DNA of 64,000 nucleotides from Alphaproteobacteria bacterium (GCA_018823835.1 JAHJHT010000006.1:38988-102987), one strand, 5' to 3'; positions 23,986 to 32,556 are shown, counted from the first letter of the stretch. A program made the numbers and translations. The notes: generated by a model from the letters alone, not told the origin.

Positions 23986-24906
23986 TCAGCACTTCTCCAG
24001 CACGGCGAGCACACGACGGCGCGAGTAGGCAGGCTGGCCGTTGCCACCGATCTCGTTGGCGACCTCGTCGAAGCCACGCAGGGCAAGACTGGAGCCTTCG
24101 AGAAGCTGCCGCAGTTCCCCGACGTTGCGGAACTCGCCGCTGCGGCTTTCGTCGGCATCGAGTGCTCGATCCAGCCGGGCCAATATTGCGGTTCGATCGG
24201 CATCCGTCAGCGGGCCCTCCGCCGCCAGCGCTGCGAAACGCTCGTTGGCGGACCGCCGCTTGGCCAGATCGGCTGCCGTCTCCTCGCCACTCCTGGTCTT
24301 GATGCGGTTGGAGAAGATCATCGCGCCGCCCGGCCTGATCCACGCGGCGAGCCGCTCCAGCACGGCCGGCTGGCGGTCGCGGTCGATGAAGCGGAAGACG
24401 CTGTGCAGCACCACGATGTCGGCCCGAAAGTCGCGCGCCGGGTCGGTCAGGTCGCAAGTCGCCCAGCTGAAGTCGAGCCGGTGCGCGCGGGCGAAATCCC
24501 CGCACAGCATGAGCGGTGTCGGGCAGAGGTCCAGCACGGTGAATCGGCAGCGCGAAAGCGCATCCGGGCCGTGCGTCGCAATGGCATGGGCGACGGTCGA
24601 CAGGATGCCGGTGTCGGCCGACCCGGCGATGACGATGTCGAGCTTGCCGGTGCGTGCCGACAGGAGCCGGCCGGCGGTTTCGGCAACGGCGGCGACGAGC
24701 TGCGGCCGGTCGGCATCGATGCCGAGATGTGCGCCGGCGGCGCGGTGCGCCGCGCAGCGGATGTGGTAGTCGGCGCAGCCCGGGCAATGCACGGGCGCCA
24801 GCGCCAGCGCCCGGTCGAGATTGCCCTGCAGGTCCTCGCCATAGGTCTGCGGATCGAGCAGGGAGGGCATGCCGGCGGCGGACGAACGTGGCGACACTGG
24901 CATCAT
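23986..24906 (-). CDS. SAM-dependent methyltransferase-like protein
   Basis: 306 residues, soluble. A Rossmann-type methyltransferase core (about 85-235) shows LDIVIAGSADTGILSTVAHAIATHG (motif I region, with SADTG replacing the usual ExGxGxG), RFTVLDLCPTPLMLC (motif II acid), WATCDLTD and IVVLHSVFRFIDRDRQPAVLERLAAWIRPGG. A small cysteine/histidine cluster precedes it (HCPGCADYHIRCAAH, about 39-53) and might bind metal. The start overlaps the ATP-grasp stop in ATGA with GGAG upstream, so the two are translationally coupled. Substrate unknown; context suggests it acts with the ATP-grasp enzyme. Confidence 0.75.
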   Translation of the reverse strand: MMPVSPRSSAAGMPSLLDPQTYGEDLQGNLDRALALAPVHCPGCADYHIRCAAHRAAGAHLGIDADRPQLVAAVAETAGRLLSARTGKLDIVIAGSADTGILSTVAHAIATHGPDALSRCRFTVLDLCPTPLMLCGDFARAHRLDFSWATCDLTDPARDFRADIVVLHSVFRFIDRDRQPAVLERLAAWIRPGGAMIFSNRIKTRSGEETAADLAKRRSANERFAALAAEGPLTDADRTAILARLDRALDADESRSGEFRNVGELRQLLEGSSLALRGFDEVANEIGGNGQPAYSRRRVLAVLEKC

Positions 24907-25961
24907 GGTTGCTCCGAGGAACTGTCGACCTGCGGCAGCAACTTGGCATCACCCCGATCATGGCGGCGGCGCAAGAGAAAGGCTCTCGTGAGCCAGGTCC
25001 AGCGTCGCCGAAATCCCCAGGACCGCGTCTCCAGGAAGCGCCGGTAGGGCTGCAGCGGCATGAAGCGGACCGGCCGCCTGGCCGCCACGCCATCGTCGAT
25101 GGAGGCGAAGGCCTGGCGAAGCAGCTCGCGGATCAGGTCGCGCCGCTCCGCGCGCTCGGGCGAGCCGCCGCGGAAGCGCGGGAAGGTCGGGTTGGTGTTG
25201 ATCTCGTAGAGCACGAAGCGGCCGTTCATGAAGCCGAAGTCGGCACGTCCGAACTGCAGCTCTCCCGTGTCGAAGGCGTCCATGACGAGCTCCCTGTGCG
25301 GGTTTTCGCGCATGTAGGCGAGTTCCTCGGCGACGAGCTCCGGCTGGCGGCCGAGTTCGTTGGATTTCACCACCCAGTCGCGGTTGTAGAGGATGTGCTG
25401 CGGGATGACGTGGTCGCCGACGCGGAAGACGCCGTATTTGCGGAAATAGCCGTCGGGCTGGGGCACCGCCTCGTAGGAGAGTGCGATGCGGCCCTTGGCC
25501 GGCTTGCCGCTGCGCTTCAGCGCGGCGACCGCCTCGACATAGCGCTCGGCATTTTCGATGAGGCCGGTCTCCGGGCCCGCGCAGCCGTCTTCGGAGCGGA
25601 TGAAGACGGGGTATTTTTCGGGCATGTCCCCGCTGTCGACGCGCAGCACCGTGACCGGCGAGGCGCCCTTGAGCTGCATGCGCCGCAACAGCTCGTAGCG
25701 CTCGCAGGCATGCGCCGGATGGTTGAGCACCCGCGTGCCGGGCACGGCCTGCCCGATGGTCAGAGCCATGCTGGCCGCGACCTCGCGTTCGAGCGGGCTC
25801 AGGAACTCGAGATCGGTGAAGATCGCTGTGCCGACGGGCACGGACAGCGTGCGAAACACGTCCTGGTAGATGACCGGCCGCAGATTGGCGAAGGCGCCGC
25901 CGGCTTTGGCCAGCCGGCGGATCGTGCGCTGGTTGTTCTCGTGGACGAAGATATTGATCAT
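24903..25961 (-). CDS. ATP-grasp fold protein of unknown specificity
   Basis: 352 residues from the ATG at 25961. ATP-grasp features visible: a lysine/arginine-bearing strand KYPVFIRSEDGCAG, a YEAVPQPDGYFRKYGVFRVGD segment, and the metal-binding strand pair RADFGFMNGRFVLYEINTNP, whose E-x-N-x-N-P end is the family hallmark. ATP-grasp enzymes join a carboxylate to an amine or thiol through an acyl phosphate. The C-terminus is strongly basic and aromatic (RRFLETRSWGFRRRWTWLTRAFLLRRRHDR). In-frame ATGs at 25991 and 26021 are alternative starts; none has a strong site. It is coupled by a 4-base overlap to the methyltransferase and divergent from the YHS-cyclase. Confidence 0.7.
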   Translation of the reverse strand: MINIFVHENNQRTIRRLAKAGGAFANLRPVIYQDVFRTLSVPVGTAIFTDLEFLSPLEREVAASMALTIGQAVPGTRVLNHPAHACERYELLRRMQLKGASPVTVLRVDSGDMPEKYPVFIRSEDGCAGPETGLIENAERYVEAVAALKRSGKPAKGRIALSYEAVPQPDGYFRKYGVFRVGDHVIPQHILYNRDWVVKSNELGRQPELVAEELAYMRENPHRELVMDAFDTGELQFGRADFGFMNGRFVLYEINTNPTFPRFRGGSPERAERRDLIRELLRQAFASIDDGVAARRPVRFMPLQPYRRFLETRSWGFRRRWTWLTRAFLLRRRHDRGDAKLLPQVDSSSEQP

Positions 25962-26099
25962 CGGGACCGGTACTATGGAGTGACCAGCCATAGCACAGCC
26001 GAGGCGCACATACAGGGGCATCGTCGCTGCGCGCAGGACGGCGCCCCGGCGCGAAAACGCCCGCTACCGGACGGTCCTGCATTGGAGTATCAATCGCGC

Positions 26100-26777
26100 A
26101 TGCCCATGGCCACGCGCCCACCCGAAATCGCTTCCAGTCCGCCGGCTACGGTCGCCTTCGTCGACATTGCCGGTTTCAGCGCGATTGCCGACGTCTATGG
26201 CGACGCCTCGGCCCTCGCCGTGCTCGACATCTTCGAGGCGATGGTGCGCGACGCGCTGAGCGACTACGAACCACCGATCAAGTGGATCGGCGACGAGGCG
26301 ATGCTGGCCTTCCCTGCCCCGGAGACGGCCATCGAGGCCCTGGGAAAACTGCTGCCGGCCTGTCGCAGCGAAGCACGGCTGCCGCTGGTCCGCGCCGGCG
26401 TCAACCACGGCCCGGTCGTGCGCAGGGGCAGCGACCTGTTCGGCTCCACGGTCAACGTCGCGGCGCGCATTGCGGCGATCGCCGCGCCCGGCCAGCTGAT
26501 CGCCACCCAGCCGGTTGCCGACGCGGCGTCGGCACGGGGCATTCTGGTGCGCGACCTCGGCATGACGGCACTGCGGTCGGTGGCCGGCGAGATGCCGCTC
26601 TTCGCGATCGAGCTGGCGCCGGCGGCCGACCCGTCCTGGATCGACCCGGTCTGCAAGATGCACGCGCCCTATGCGCCCTACCGCCGCGCGCCCGACGAGG
26701 GACCGTGGTTCTGCTCCGAGCGCTGCGAGACGGCCTACCACAAATCGCCCGCCACCTATCGACCGGCCGGCCGCTGA
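26100..26777 (+). CDS. Class III nucleotide cyclase with C-terminal YHS-type domain
   Basis: 225 residues, cytoplasmic. The cyclase domain (about 15-172) has AFVDIAGFSAIADVYG (metal D22), KWIGDEAMLAF (K61, metal D65) and GSTVNVAARIAAIA (N119, R123), so catalysis is plausible. The C-terminus (about 182-221) reads DPVCKM, then WFCSERCETAYHKSPATY, matching the YHS metal-associated domain (C185, C205, C209), which usually accompanies heavy-metal ATPases or monooxygenases. A YHS tail on a cyclase suggests that metal binding controls cAMP synthesis (inference). It lies 138 bases from the divergent ATP-grasp gene. Confidence 0.85.
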   Translation: MPMATRPPEIASSPPATVAFVDIAGFSAIADVYGDASALAVLDIFEAMVRDALSDYEPPIKWIGDEAMLAFPAPETAIEALGKLLPACRSEARLPLVRAGVNHGPVVRRGSDLFGSTVNVAARIAAIAAPGQLIATQPVADAASARGILVRDLGMTALRSVAGEMPLFAIELAPAADPSWIDPVCKMHAPYAPYRRAPDEGPWFCSERCETAYHKSPATYRPAGR

Positions 26778-26799
26778 GGCTGGCCGTATGCGATTGGGG

Positions 26800-27447
26800 C
26801 TAGCCGTCGAAGGGCGCGTCCGCGACGAATTCGACCGAGGACGGGACGTGATAGCCCGGCACGAAGCGCTCGCCGAAATCGCGCACGAAATTGTCGTAGG
26901 TGGTGCCGGGCATGGTCTCGGCGATATGGCAGAAGCAGCGCGTCATCTTCTTCTTCATGCCGAGGCGTGGGAAGGCCTCGACGATGGCCGCAATCTCGGC
27001 CGGCGGGATGTCGCTGTAGCTCAAGCCGATGACATCGAGGCAGATGCCGGCGGTGCAGAGCGCCACCTCGGCCTCCTTGTAGAGGCCGATAGAAGGGGTG
27101 GAGTTGAGCGCGACGCTGTCCCAGATCAGCTGCGCCCGGTGCTCCCCGACGCCGTTTTCACGCGCGAATTTGCGCGCCAGGTCGGCGCCTTCGACCTCGA
27201 AGCGGCGCGGTCCGGCAAAACGCTCGTTGAGCGTGATGTCGTGAAGCAGCGTGCCGACGGCAAGCACCTCCGCGTCGCAGTCGATGGCGCGGATCTGACC
27301 GAGCCGCACGGCAAACAGCCAGGAGCGGACGACGTGGTTGTAGAGATAGGGCTCGCTTGTCGCGCGTGCGTACTCCAGCGCGCGGGCAACAAGCGGCGTA
27401 TCGGGTACCGAGACGCCGGCGATCATGTGGGTGGCGGTCATGTCCAT
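26800..27447 (-). CDS. HD-domain protein (cyanamide-hydratase-like)
   Basis: 215 residues, soluble. The HD metal site is visible: H38 in YNHVVRSWLFAVRLG and H69-D70 in AVGTLLHDITL, with a further conserved HxA pattern later. The arrangement resembles the small HD family that includes fungal cyanamide hydratase rather than (p)ppGpp hydrolases, but substrate is unknown. It is the last gene of a reverse-strand run, 35 bases after the SDR stop; all neighbours are small cytosolic enzymes likely expressed together. Confidence 0.78.
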   Translation of the reverse strand: MDMTATHMIAGVSVPDTPLVARALEYARATSEPYLYNHVVRSWLFAVRLGQIRAIDCDAEVLAVGTLLHDITLNERFAGPRRFEVEGADLARKFARENGVGEHRAQLIWDSVALNSTPSIGLYKEAEVALCTAGICLDVIGLSYSDIPPAEIAAIVEAFPRLGMKKKMTRCFCHIAETMPGTTYDNFVRDFGERFVPGYHVPSSVEFVADAPFDG

Positions 27448-27481
27448 GGCAGAGTTCCCATCTGGGGTTGAAGGAAGCGGG

Positions 27482-28234
27482 TCAGGTCAGCGCAAGGCCG
27501 CCGTCTATGGCGATCACCTGGCCGGTGACCCAATCGGTGGCCGGGTCGCCAAGCGCGACGATCCAGCGAGCGACGTCGTCCGGCTTTCCGCGCCGGCCGA
27601 GCGGAATCTGCTCGCGCTCGGCCTTCTCGACCGAAGCGGCCTCTTCGGGCGACAGGCCCATCATGCCGGTCAGCGCGCCCGACTCGGTCGGTCCAGCGGC
27701 CACTGCATTGACGCGCACGCCGCGCGGCGCAAATTCGAGCGCCCAGCAACGGGTCAGGTGTTCTAGCGCGGCCTTGCTTGCGGCGTAGTGCGACAGGCCC
27801 GCCGCCGGCTTGTGGCCGAAGGTGCTCGACACGTTGACGATCGCGCCGCGCGATGCCGCCAGATGCGGCAGGGCGGCGGCTGCAAGCAGGCTCGGGCCGA
27901 CGACATTGACGGCGAATATGCTGTCGATCCTATCGGCTGTCGCCTCCTCCAGCGACATGAGCGCGCCCGCGCCGGCATTGTTGACGAGGCAGTCGAGCCG
28001 GCCCCAGAGATCAATGGTGTGTTCGACGGTGCGACGAGCGTCCTCGGGCTTTGCCGTGTCGGCAACGAAGCCCGCTATGTTGGGGCTGAGTGCGGCGACT
28101 TCCTCGAGCGGCGCCGGACGGCGGCCGGTGACCAGCACCTTCGCTCCCCTGCCGGCGAGGTCGAGTGCGGCGGCGCGGCCGATACCCGAACTTCCGCCGG
28201 TGACGATGACGACACTATCAACCAAACTGGGCAT
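27482..28234 (-). CDS. Short-chain dehydrogenase/reductase
   Basis: 250 residues with complete classical SDR motifs: TGGSSGIG cofactor loop (about 12-19), NNAGAG, catalytic Ser in NVSSTFGHKP, YAASK, and the C-terminal VTGQVIAIDGGLALT strand. VTGRR after beta-2 suggests NADP(H). The ATG at 28234 lies inside the end of the GST reading frame (17-base overlap), indicating coupled translation. An in-frame start 12 codons upstream would extend further into the GST gene and is less likely. Confidence 0.9.
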   Translation of the reverse strand: MPSLVDSVVIVTGGSSGIGRAAALDLAGRGAKVLVTGRRPAPLEEVAALSPNIAGFVADTAKPEDARRTVEHTIDLWGRLDCLVNNAGAGALMSLEEATADRIDSIFAVNVVGPSLLAAAALPHLAASRGAIVNVSSTFGHKPAAGLSHYAASKAALEHLTRCWALEFAPRGVRVNAVAAGPTESGALTGMMGLSPEEAASVEKAEREQIPLGRRGKPDDVARWIVALGDPATDWVTGQVIAIDGGLALT

Positions 28235-28864
28235 AATGCTTCTCCTCGGAAACGCGGATGCCGATGTCATTCTCGATCAGTGAAAGCAGGCCCTCGTGGC
28301 GCATGGCGGCCTGCACGGTCGGACGGGCGGCCATGCGGCGGCGCAATGCGGCAAGCGACGCCGGCAGCTCGATGCCGAAGCGGCGCGCCCACAGCAGCAT
28401 GACGAACAGGTAGAAGTCGGCGACGCCCGGCCGGTCGCCGAACAGGTAGTCGCCCTGCGGCCGCCGGACACCTCCTCGAACAGGCCGGAAATCGTTGCGC
28501 GCGCGCGCGCCTTCTGCGTCTCGCTGCCGGCGTGCCACATCGGCTTGAAGGCGCGGTGGATTTCGGTCGAGATGAAGGTCAGCGCCTCAAGCACCCGGGT
28601 GCGGCCGAGACGGCCAGGCTGGCCAAGCACAGGAAACTCACCGGCCAGCCAGTCGAGGATGGCAATGTTCTCGGTAATGACCTCGCCGTCATCGAGCACC
28701 AGGGCGGGCACGTAGCCCTTCGGGGTCACGGCGCGAAAGTCTCCGCCTGACGCCGTCTTCTTGGTGACGAGGTCGACGCTCTCGCGCTCGAAGGCGGCAC
28801 CGGCCTCGTTGAGCGCAATGTGGTCGGCGAGGCTGCAGGCGAGCGGCGTGTAGTAGAGTTTCAT
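28218..28864 (-). pseudogene. Glutathione S-transferase, interrupted by a frameshift
   Basis: The N-terminal thioredoxin-like domain (MKLYYTPLACSLADHIALNEAG through PKGYVPALVLDDGEVITENIAILDWLAGE) is intact in one frame. It runs to about residue 130 (SGLFEEVSGGR). The expected C-terminal helical domain continues in another frame: PQGDYLFGDRPGVADFYLFVMLLWARRFGIELP to EKHYAQFG, stop at 28218. A single missing base around 28455-28480, in a GC-only stretch, would join them into a normal ~215-residue beta-class-like GST. The C-terminal frame overlaps the SDR start by 17 bases, as intact genes do. Either a recent mutation or a sequencing error. Confidence 0.8.
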
Positions 28865-28910
28865 GGCATCGCTCCTGGATGGGGGGTGAGGATCGCGGGC
28901 GGCGGCTGCG

Positions 28911-29348
28911 CTAGCGGTAGCCGCAGCCGTTGACGTAGTTGGCGAGCATGCGTTCCTGCATCTCCTCCTGTGCGAACAGCGCGTTCATCGCGTCGCGGAT
29001 ATTGAGGATGCCGATCGGGCCGTTCTCGGCATCGACGACGGGCAGGTTCTGCAGGTCGCGCGCCGTCATCACCTGCCAGGCGGCGTGGATCTCGTCCTGC
29101 GGCCGGCAGGTGACGATCTCGCGGCTCATGGCATGCGAGACCGGCGAGTCCGCCGAGGCCGAACCGGCAAAGAGCCGCACCAGGTCCGACTTGCTGAGCA
29201 CGCCCTCGGCGCAGCCCCGGTGGCTGCAGACAACCAGCAGCCCGACGTCGGAGCGCGACAGCAGCGCCGCCGCCGTCTGCAGCGTGGCGTCAGAGCCGAC
29301 GACGGCCAGGCGCGACGAGGTGACGGGGTAGAGGTTTTCGACAAACAT
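28911..29348 (-). CDS. Tandem CBS-domain protein
   Basis: 145 residues comprising two CBS motifs (about 10-65 and 75-130) and nothing else. Segments such as VGSDATLQTAAALLSRSDVGLLVV and PQDEIHAAWQVMTARDLQNLPVVDAENGPIGILNIRDAM are typical. Stand-alone CBS pairs bind adenine nucleotides and act as energy or redox sensors on partner proteins. It lies 46 bases upstream of the GST gene on the same strand, within the reverse-strand stress-like cluster. Confidence 0.88.
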   Translation of the reverse strand: MFVENLYPVTSSRLAVVGSDATLQTAAALLSRSDVGLLVVCSHRGCAEGVLSKSDLVRLFAGSASADSPVSHAMSREIVTCRPQDEIHAAWQVMTARDLQNLPVVDAENGPIGILNIRDAMNALFAQEEMQERMLANYVNGCGYR

Positions 29349-29426
29349 GGTCTCGGTCCTTGTGCGATTGGCCCCGCCGGATCCGTCGCCGGCGGGCAGC
29401 CGGGACGGCGCCGGGCGGACGGCGGT

Positions 29427-29840
29427 TCACTCGTCGAAGGGTGTCGTCAGTTCGGTCTCGCCGGTATCGACGACGAACACGGCGAGCAGGCGCGCGGGCT
29501 CGGTCTTGCTGGCGTTCTCGCTGACGCCGTGGCGGTCGCCCGGATATTCCGAGAAGCTCTCGCCGGCGCTGTAGGTGGTGACCGGCCCGCCATTGACCTG
29601 GCTGCGGATCGCGCCTTCCAGCACGGTGGCCCAGATGAAGGCCGAGTTCGGGTGGGTGTGGCCGGACGAGGTGCCGCCGGGCTTGTACTCGACGAGCACG
29701 CCGCGCAGGCTCTTGCCCGGGACGTTGGGCAGCGGGTGGTCGTAGACCAGCGTCACCTTGTCGCCGAAATAGTCGTTCGCCGATGCGCCGGTGGCGAGAA
29801 GGGCAGCGAGTGCGGCCGCGCGGAATATGGTCCTGATCAT
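29427..29840 (-). CDS. Exported cupin-domain protein
   Basis: 137 residues with a signal peptide (about 1-21, ending GASA-ND). A single cupin barrel shows GHTHPNSAFIWATVLEGAIRSQVNGG (histidines and glutamate of cupin motif 1) and SEYPGDRHGVSENAS (motif 2), so a metal centre is likely. Such periplasmic cupins are annotated only as domain proteins. It stands between the CBS and NmrA-like genes on the same strand. Confidence 0.82.
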   Translation of the reverse strand: MIRTIFRAAALAALLATGASANDYFGDKVTLVYDHPLPNVPGKSLRGVLVEYKPGGTSSGHTHPNSAFIWATVLEGAIRSQVNGGPVTTYSAGESFSEYPGDRHGVSENASKTEPARLLAVFVVDTGETELTTPFDE

Positions 29841-29960
29841 GATCCTGGCTCCAGTAGCGTTCGGGAAGGAAGATCGCCGGCCGGAGGGGACGGCCGGCGA
29901 TCCGGCATGGGCTGCGAGGGGGGGCGAGCCGATGCCATGGCTTGGAAGGCTTCCGGGAAC

Positions 29961-30716
29961 TCAGTGCGGGGCCGGAGCCTGCTTCAGCCAGTCCTCGAAG
30001 CGGGTGGCGCCGAGGCGCGGGCTGTCGCCCGGGGTCAGCGAGCGGTCGTCGAGCTCGGCGCCGAAGTAGCGGGCGTGCGTATCGGCGGTCACCTTGCGCG
30101 GGTCCTTGCGGGCGGCGAGGAAGGTGCCGGCGAACTTGTCGAGCGGGATCGGCTTGGGCCCGGCAACCTCGACGGTGCCGTTGAGCGGCTTGCCGAGCGC
30201 CAGTTCGGCAAGCACCGCCGCGACGTCGTTGGCAGCAATCGGCTGCAGCAGGGCGGGCGAGAGGCGGATGACGTCGCCGTCGGCTGCCGTCTTGACGATG
30301 CCGTCGGCGAATTCGAAGAACTGCGTCGAACGCAGGATCGTGTAGGGGACGCCCGACGCCTTGATGAGGTTTTCCTGCGCCACCTTGGCGCGCAGGTAGC
30401 CGCTGTCGGGCAGCCGGTCGGCACCGACGACCGACAGGGCAAGATGATGCCGCACCCCGGCCACCTTTTCGGCGGCGAGCAGGTTGCGGCCCGAAGTCTC
30501 GAAGAACTCCATCACCGCCTTGTCCGAGAAGTCGGGCGAGTTGGCGACGTCAACGACCACGTTGGCGCCGACGAGCGCCTGGGCGAGGCCCTCGCGGGTG
30601 ATGGTGTTGACGCCCGAATTGGGCGAGGCGGCGAGCACCGAATGGCCGGCCTCGCGCAGCCGGTTGACGACATTCGATCCGATGAGGCCAGTGCCTCCGA
30701 TGACGACGAACTTCAT
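29961..30716 (-). CDS. NmrA-like NAD(P)-binding reductase/regulator
   Basis: 251 residues. It starts KFVVIGGTGLIGSNVVNRL, a GxxGxxG Rossmann loop of the atypical SDR/NmrA type. Further motifs are HHLALSVVGADRL, YLRAKVAQENLI and PYTILRSTQFFEF, which match the NmrA/SDR_a5 subgroup. These proteins reduce substrates or sense the NADP ratio. The ATG at 30716 follows GGAGAG; a start four codons earlier is possible. As first gene of the reverse run it faces the winged-helix regulator at 30979 across 262 bases, so that regulator may control it. Confidence 0.87.
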   Translation of the reverse strand: MKFVVIGGTGLIGSNVVNRLREAGHSVLAASPNSGVNTITREGLAQALVGANVVVDVANSPDFSDKAVMEFFETSGRNLLAAEKVAGVRHHLALSVVGADRLPDSGYLRAKVAQENLIKASGVPYTILRSTQFFEFADGIVKTAADGDVIRLSPALLQPIAANDVAAVLAELALGKPLNGTVEVAGPKPIPLDKFAGTFLAARKDPRKVTADTHARYFGAELDDRSLTPGDSPRLGATRFEDWLKQAPAPH

Positions 30717-30978
30717 TTCTCTCTCCATCTGGCTGCAACCGCGGTGTCGCGATCGGTGTGGAGAGAGTGGCAGCCCGGCGGCGCAAAGACCTTGTGGCGA
30801 TCTTGGATTTCGGCGCAGCCTTGCCTGAAAATCCGTCCAAGCGACATGACGTCTTGCCGATTGCTTGAAGCGGCCGTGCTATCGCGATAAATCACACGCA
30901 GCGCCGTGTTAGCCTGGCGCGAGACAAGCTGCGCTGTTCAGGACCTTGCGAAGCGTGGCAGCCACGGGAGCACCAGGG

Positions 30979-32556
30979 GTGCGTTTCCAGTTCGAAGACT
31001 GCCTGCTGGACAATGACCGGCGCGAACTCGTGCGCGGCGCCGAGCCGGTGCAGGTTGGGCCGCAGGTCTTCGACCTTCTCGTGCACCTGCTGCAGAACCG
31101 CGAGCACGTGGTCAGCAAGGATGCGCTGCTCGACACGGTCTGGCGGGGCCGCATCGTCTCGGAATCGACGCTGACCAGCCACATCAACGCGGCGCGCCGG
31201 GCAATCGGCGACACCGGCCGCGAGCAGCGCCTGATCCGCACCATCGCGCGCAAGGGTTTCCGCTTCGTCGGCAACGTCGTCGGACCCGATCCGGACGCCG
31301 CCATGCTGGAGCCCGGTTCGGCCGCGGCCGCCGAGCCGCGCGGCGACCCGTTGCCGCCCGACGACCGGCCGTCGATCTGTGTGCTGCCCTTCCTCAATCT
31401 CAGCGGCGACCCGGCCGAGGATTATTTCGTCGACGGCGTGGTCGAGGACATCATCACCGCCTTCTCGCGCAATCGCTGGCTCTTCGTCATCGCGCGCAAC
31501 TCGAGCTTCGCCTACAAGGGACGCTCAGTCGACGTGCGCCAGGCGGGCCGCGAACTCGGCGTGCGCTACGTGCTCGAAGGCAGCGTGAGAAAGGCGGCCA
31601 ACCGGGTGCGCATCACCGGGCAGCTGATCGACGCGGCGACCGGCAGGCAGCTCTGGGCCGAGCGTTTCGAGGAGGCGCTCGACGACATCTTCGCGCTGCA
31701 GGACCAGATCGCCGAGAGCGTTTCCGGCGCCATCGCGCCGCAGCTCGAACGCGCCGAGATCGAGCGCGCCAAGCGGACCCCGACGGAAAGCATGCACGCC
31801 TACGACTACTATCTGCGCGGCATCGCCAACCAGCACCGCGGCGACCGGGCATCGACGACCGAGGCGATGGCGTTGTTCTACAAGGCGACCGAGCTGGACC
31901 CGAACTTCGCCTCCGCCCATGCCATGGGAGCGTGGTGCCTGTTCTGGCTGAAGGTGAACGGCTGGCTGACCGATCCGGACAGCGGGATCGCCGAAGGCAT
32001 CAGGCTGGCGCGGCTGGCGCTCGACCTCGGCCGCGACGATGCGGTGGCGATGACGCGGGCCGGCCATGTGCTCGGCCACCTCGCCCGCGACCTGCATTCG
32101 GGGATCGCCTGGCTCGACCGGGCGCTGGTGCTCAATCCGAACCTGGCGGCGGCCTGGTTCCTCGGCGGCTTCCTCAGAACCTGGGTCGGCGAACCGGACA
32201 GCGCGATAAGGCATTTCGAGCGCGCCATGCGGCTGAGCCCGCTCGATCCGGAGCTCTACCGCATGCAGGGCGGCATGGCGGCGGCGCATCTCTTCGCCGG
32301 ACGTTATGACGAGGCGACCGAATGGGCCGAGAAATCCTACCGCGACCTGCCGAGCTTCCTGTTGTCGACCGGCGTGATCGCCGCCGGCCATGCCCTGGCA
32401 GGCCGGATGGAGCGCGCTCGCCCCGCCGTTGCGCAGCTGCGCGTCCTCGACCCGTTGCTCAGAACTTCGACCCTCCGCGACTGGCTGCCGATCCACCGCG
32501 AACAGGACGTTGCCGTCTTCGCCGAGGGACTGCGCCTGGCCGGCCTGCCCGATTGA
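30979..32556 (+). CDS. Winged-helix / TolB-like / TPR regulator (CadC-like architecture)
   Basis: 525 residues. Residues 1-95 form an OmpR-type winged helix (VFDLLVHLLQNREHVVSKDALLDTVWRGRIVSESTLTSHINAARRAIGD...RTIARKGFRFVG). About 130-255 is a FlgO/TolB-like domain (ICVLPFLNLSGDPAEDYFVDGVVEDIITAFSR...VLEGSVRK...QLWAERF). The rest is a TPR superhelix (about 270-500). There is no receiver domain and no membrane span. The GTG at 30979 follows GGGAG; an in-frame TTG at 30946 is weaker. Probably regulates the divergent NmrA-cupin-CBS-GST-SDR-HD genes (inference). A paralogue lies at 49779-51329. Confidence 0.88.
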   Translation: MRFQFEDCLLDNDRRELVRGAEPVQVGPQVFDLLVHLLQNREHVVSKDALLDTVWRGRIVSESTLTSHINAARRAIGDTGREQRLIRTIARKGFRFVGNVVGPDPDAAMLEPGSAAAAEPRGDPLPPDDRPSICVLPFLNLSGDPAEDYFVDGVVEDIITAFSRNRWLFVIARNSSFAYKGRSVDVRQAGRELGVRYVLEGSVRKAANRVRITGQLIDAATGRQLWAERFEEALDDIFALQDQIAESVSGAIAPQLERAEIERAKRTPTESMHAYDYYLRGIANQHRGDRASTTEAMALFYKATELDPNFASAHAMGAWCLFWLKVNGWLTDPDSGIAEGIRLARLALDLGRDDAVAMTRAGHVLGHLARDLHSGIAWLDRALVLNPNLAAAWFLGGFLRTWVGEPDSAIRHFERAMRLSPLDPELYRMQGGMAAAHLFAGRYDEATEWAEKSYRDLPSFLLSTGVIAAGHALAGRMERARPAVAQLRVLDPLLRTSTLRDWLPIHREQDVAVFAEGLRLAGLPD

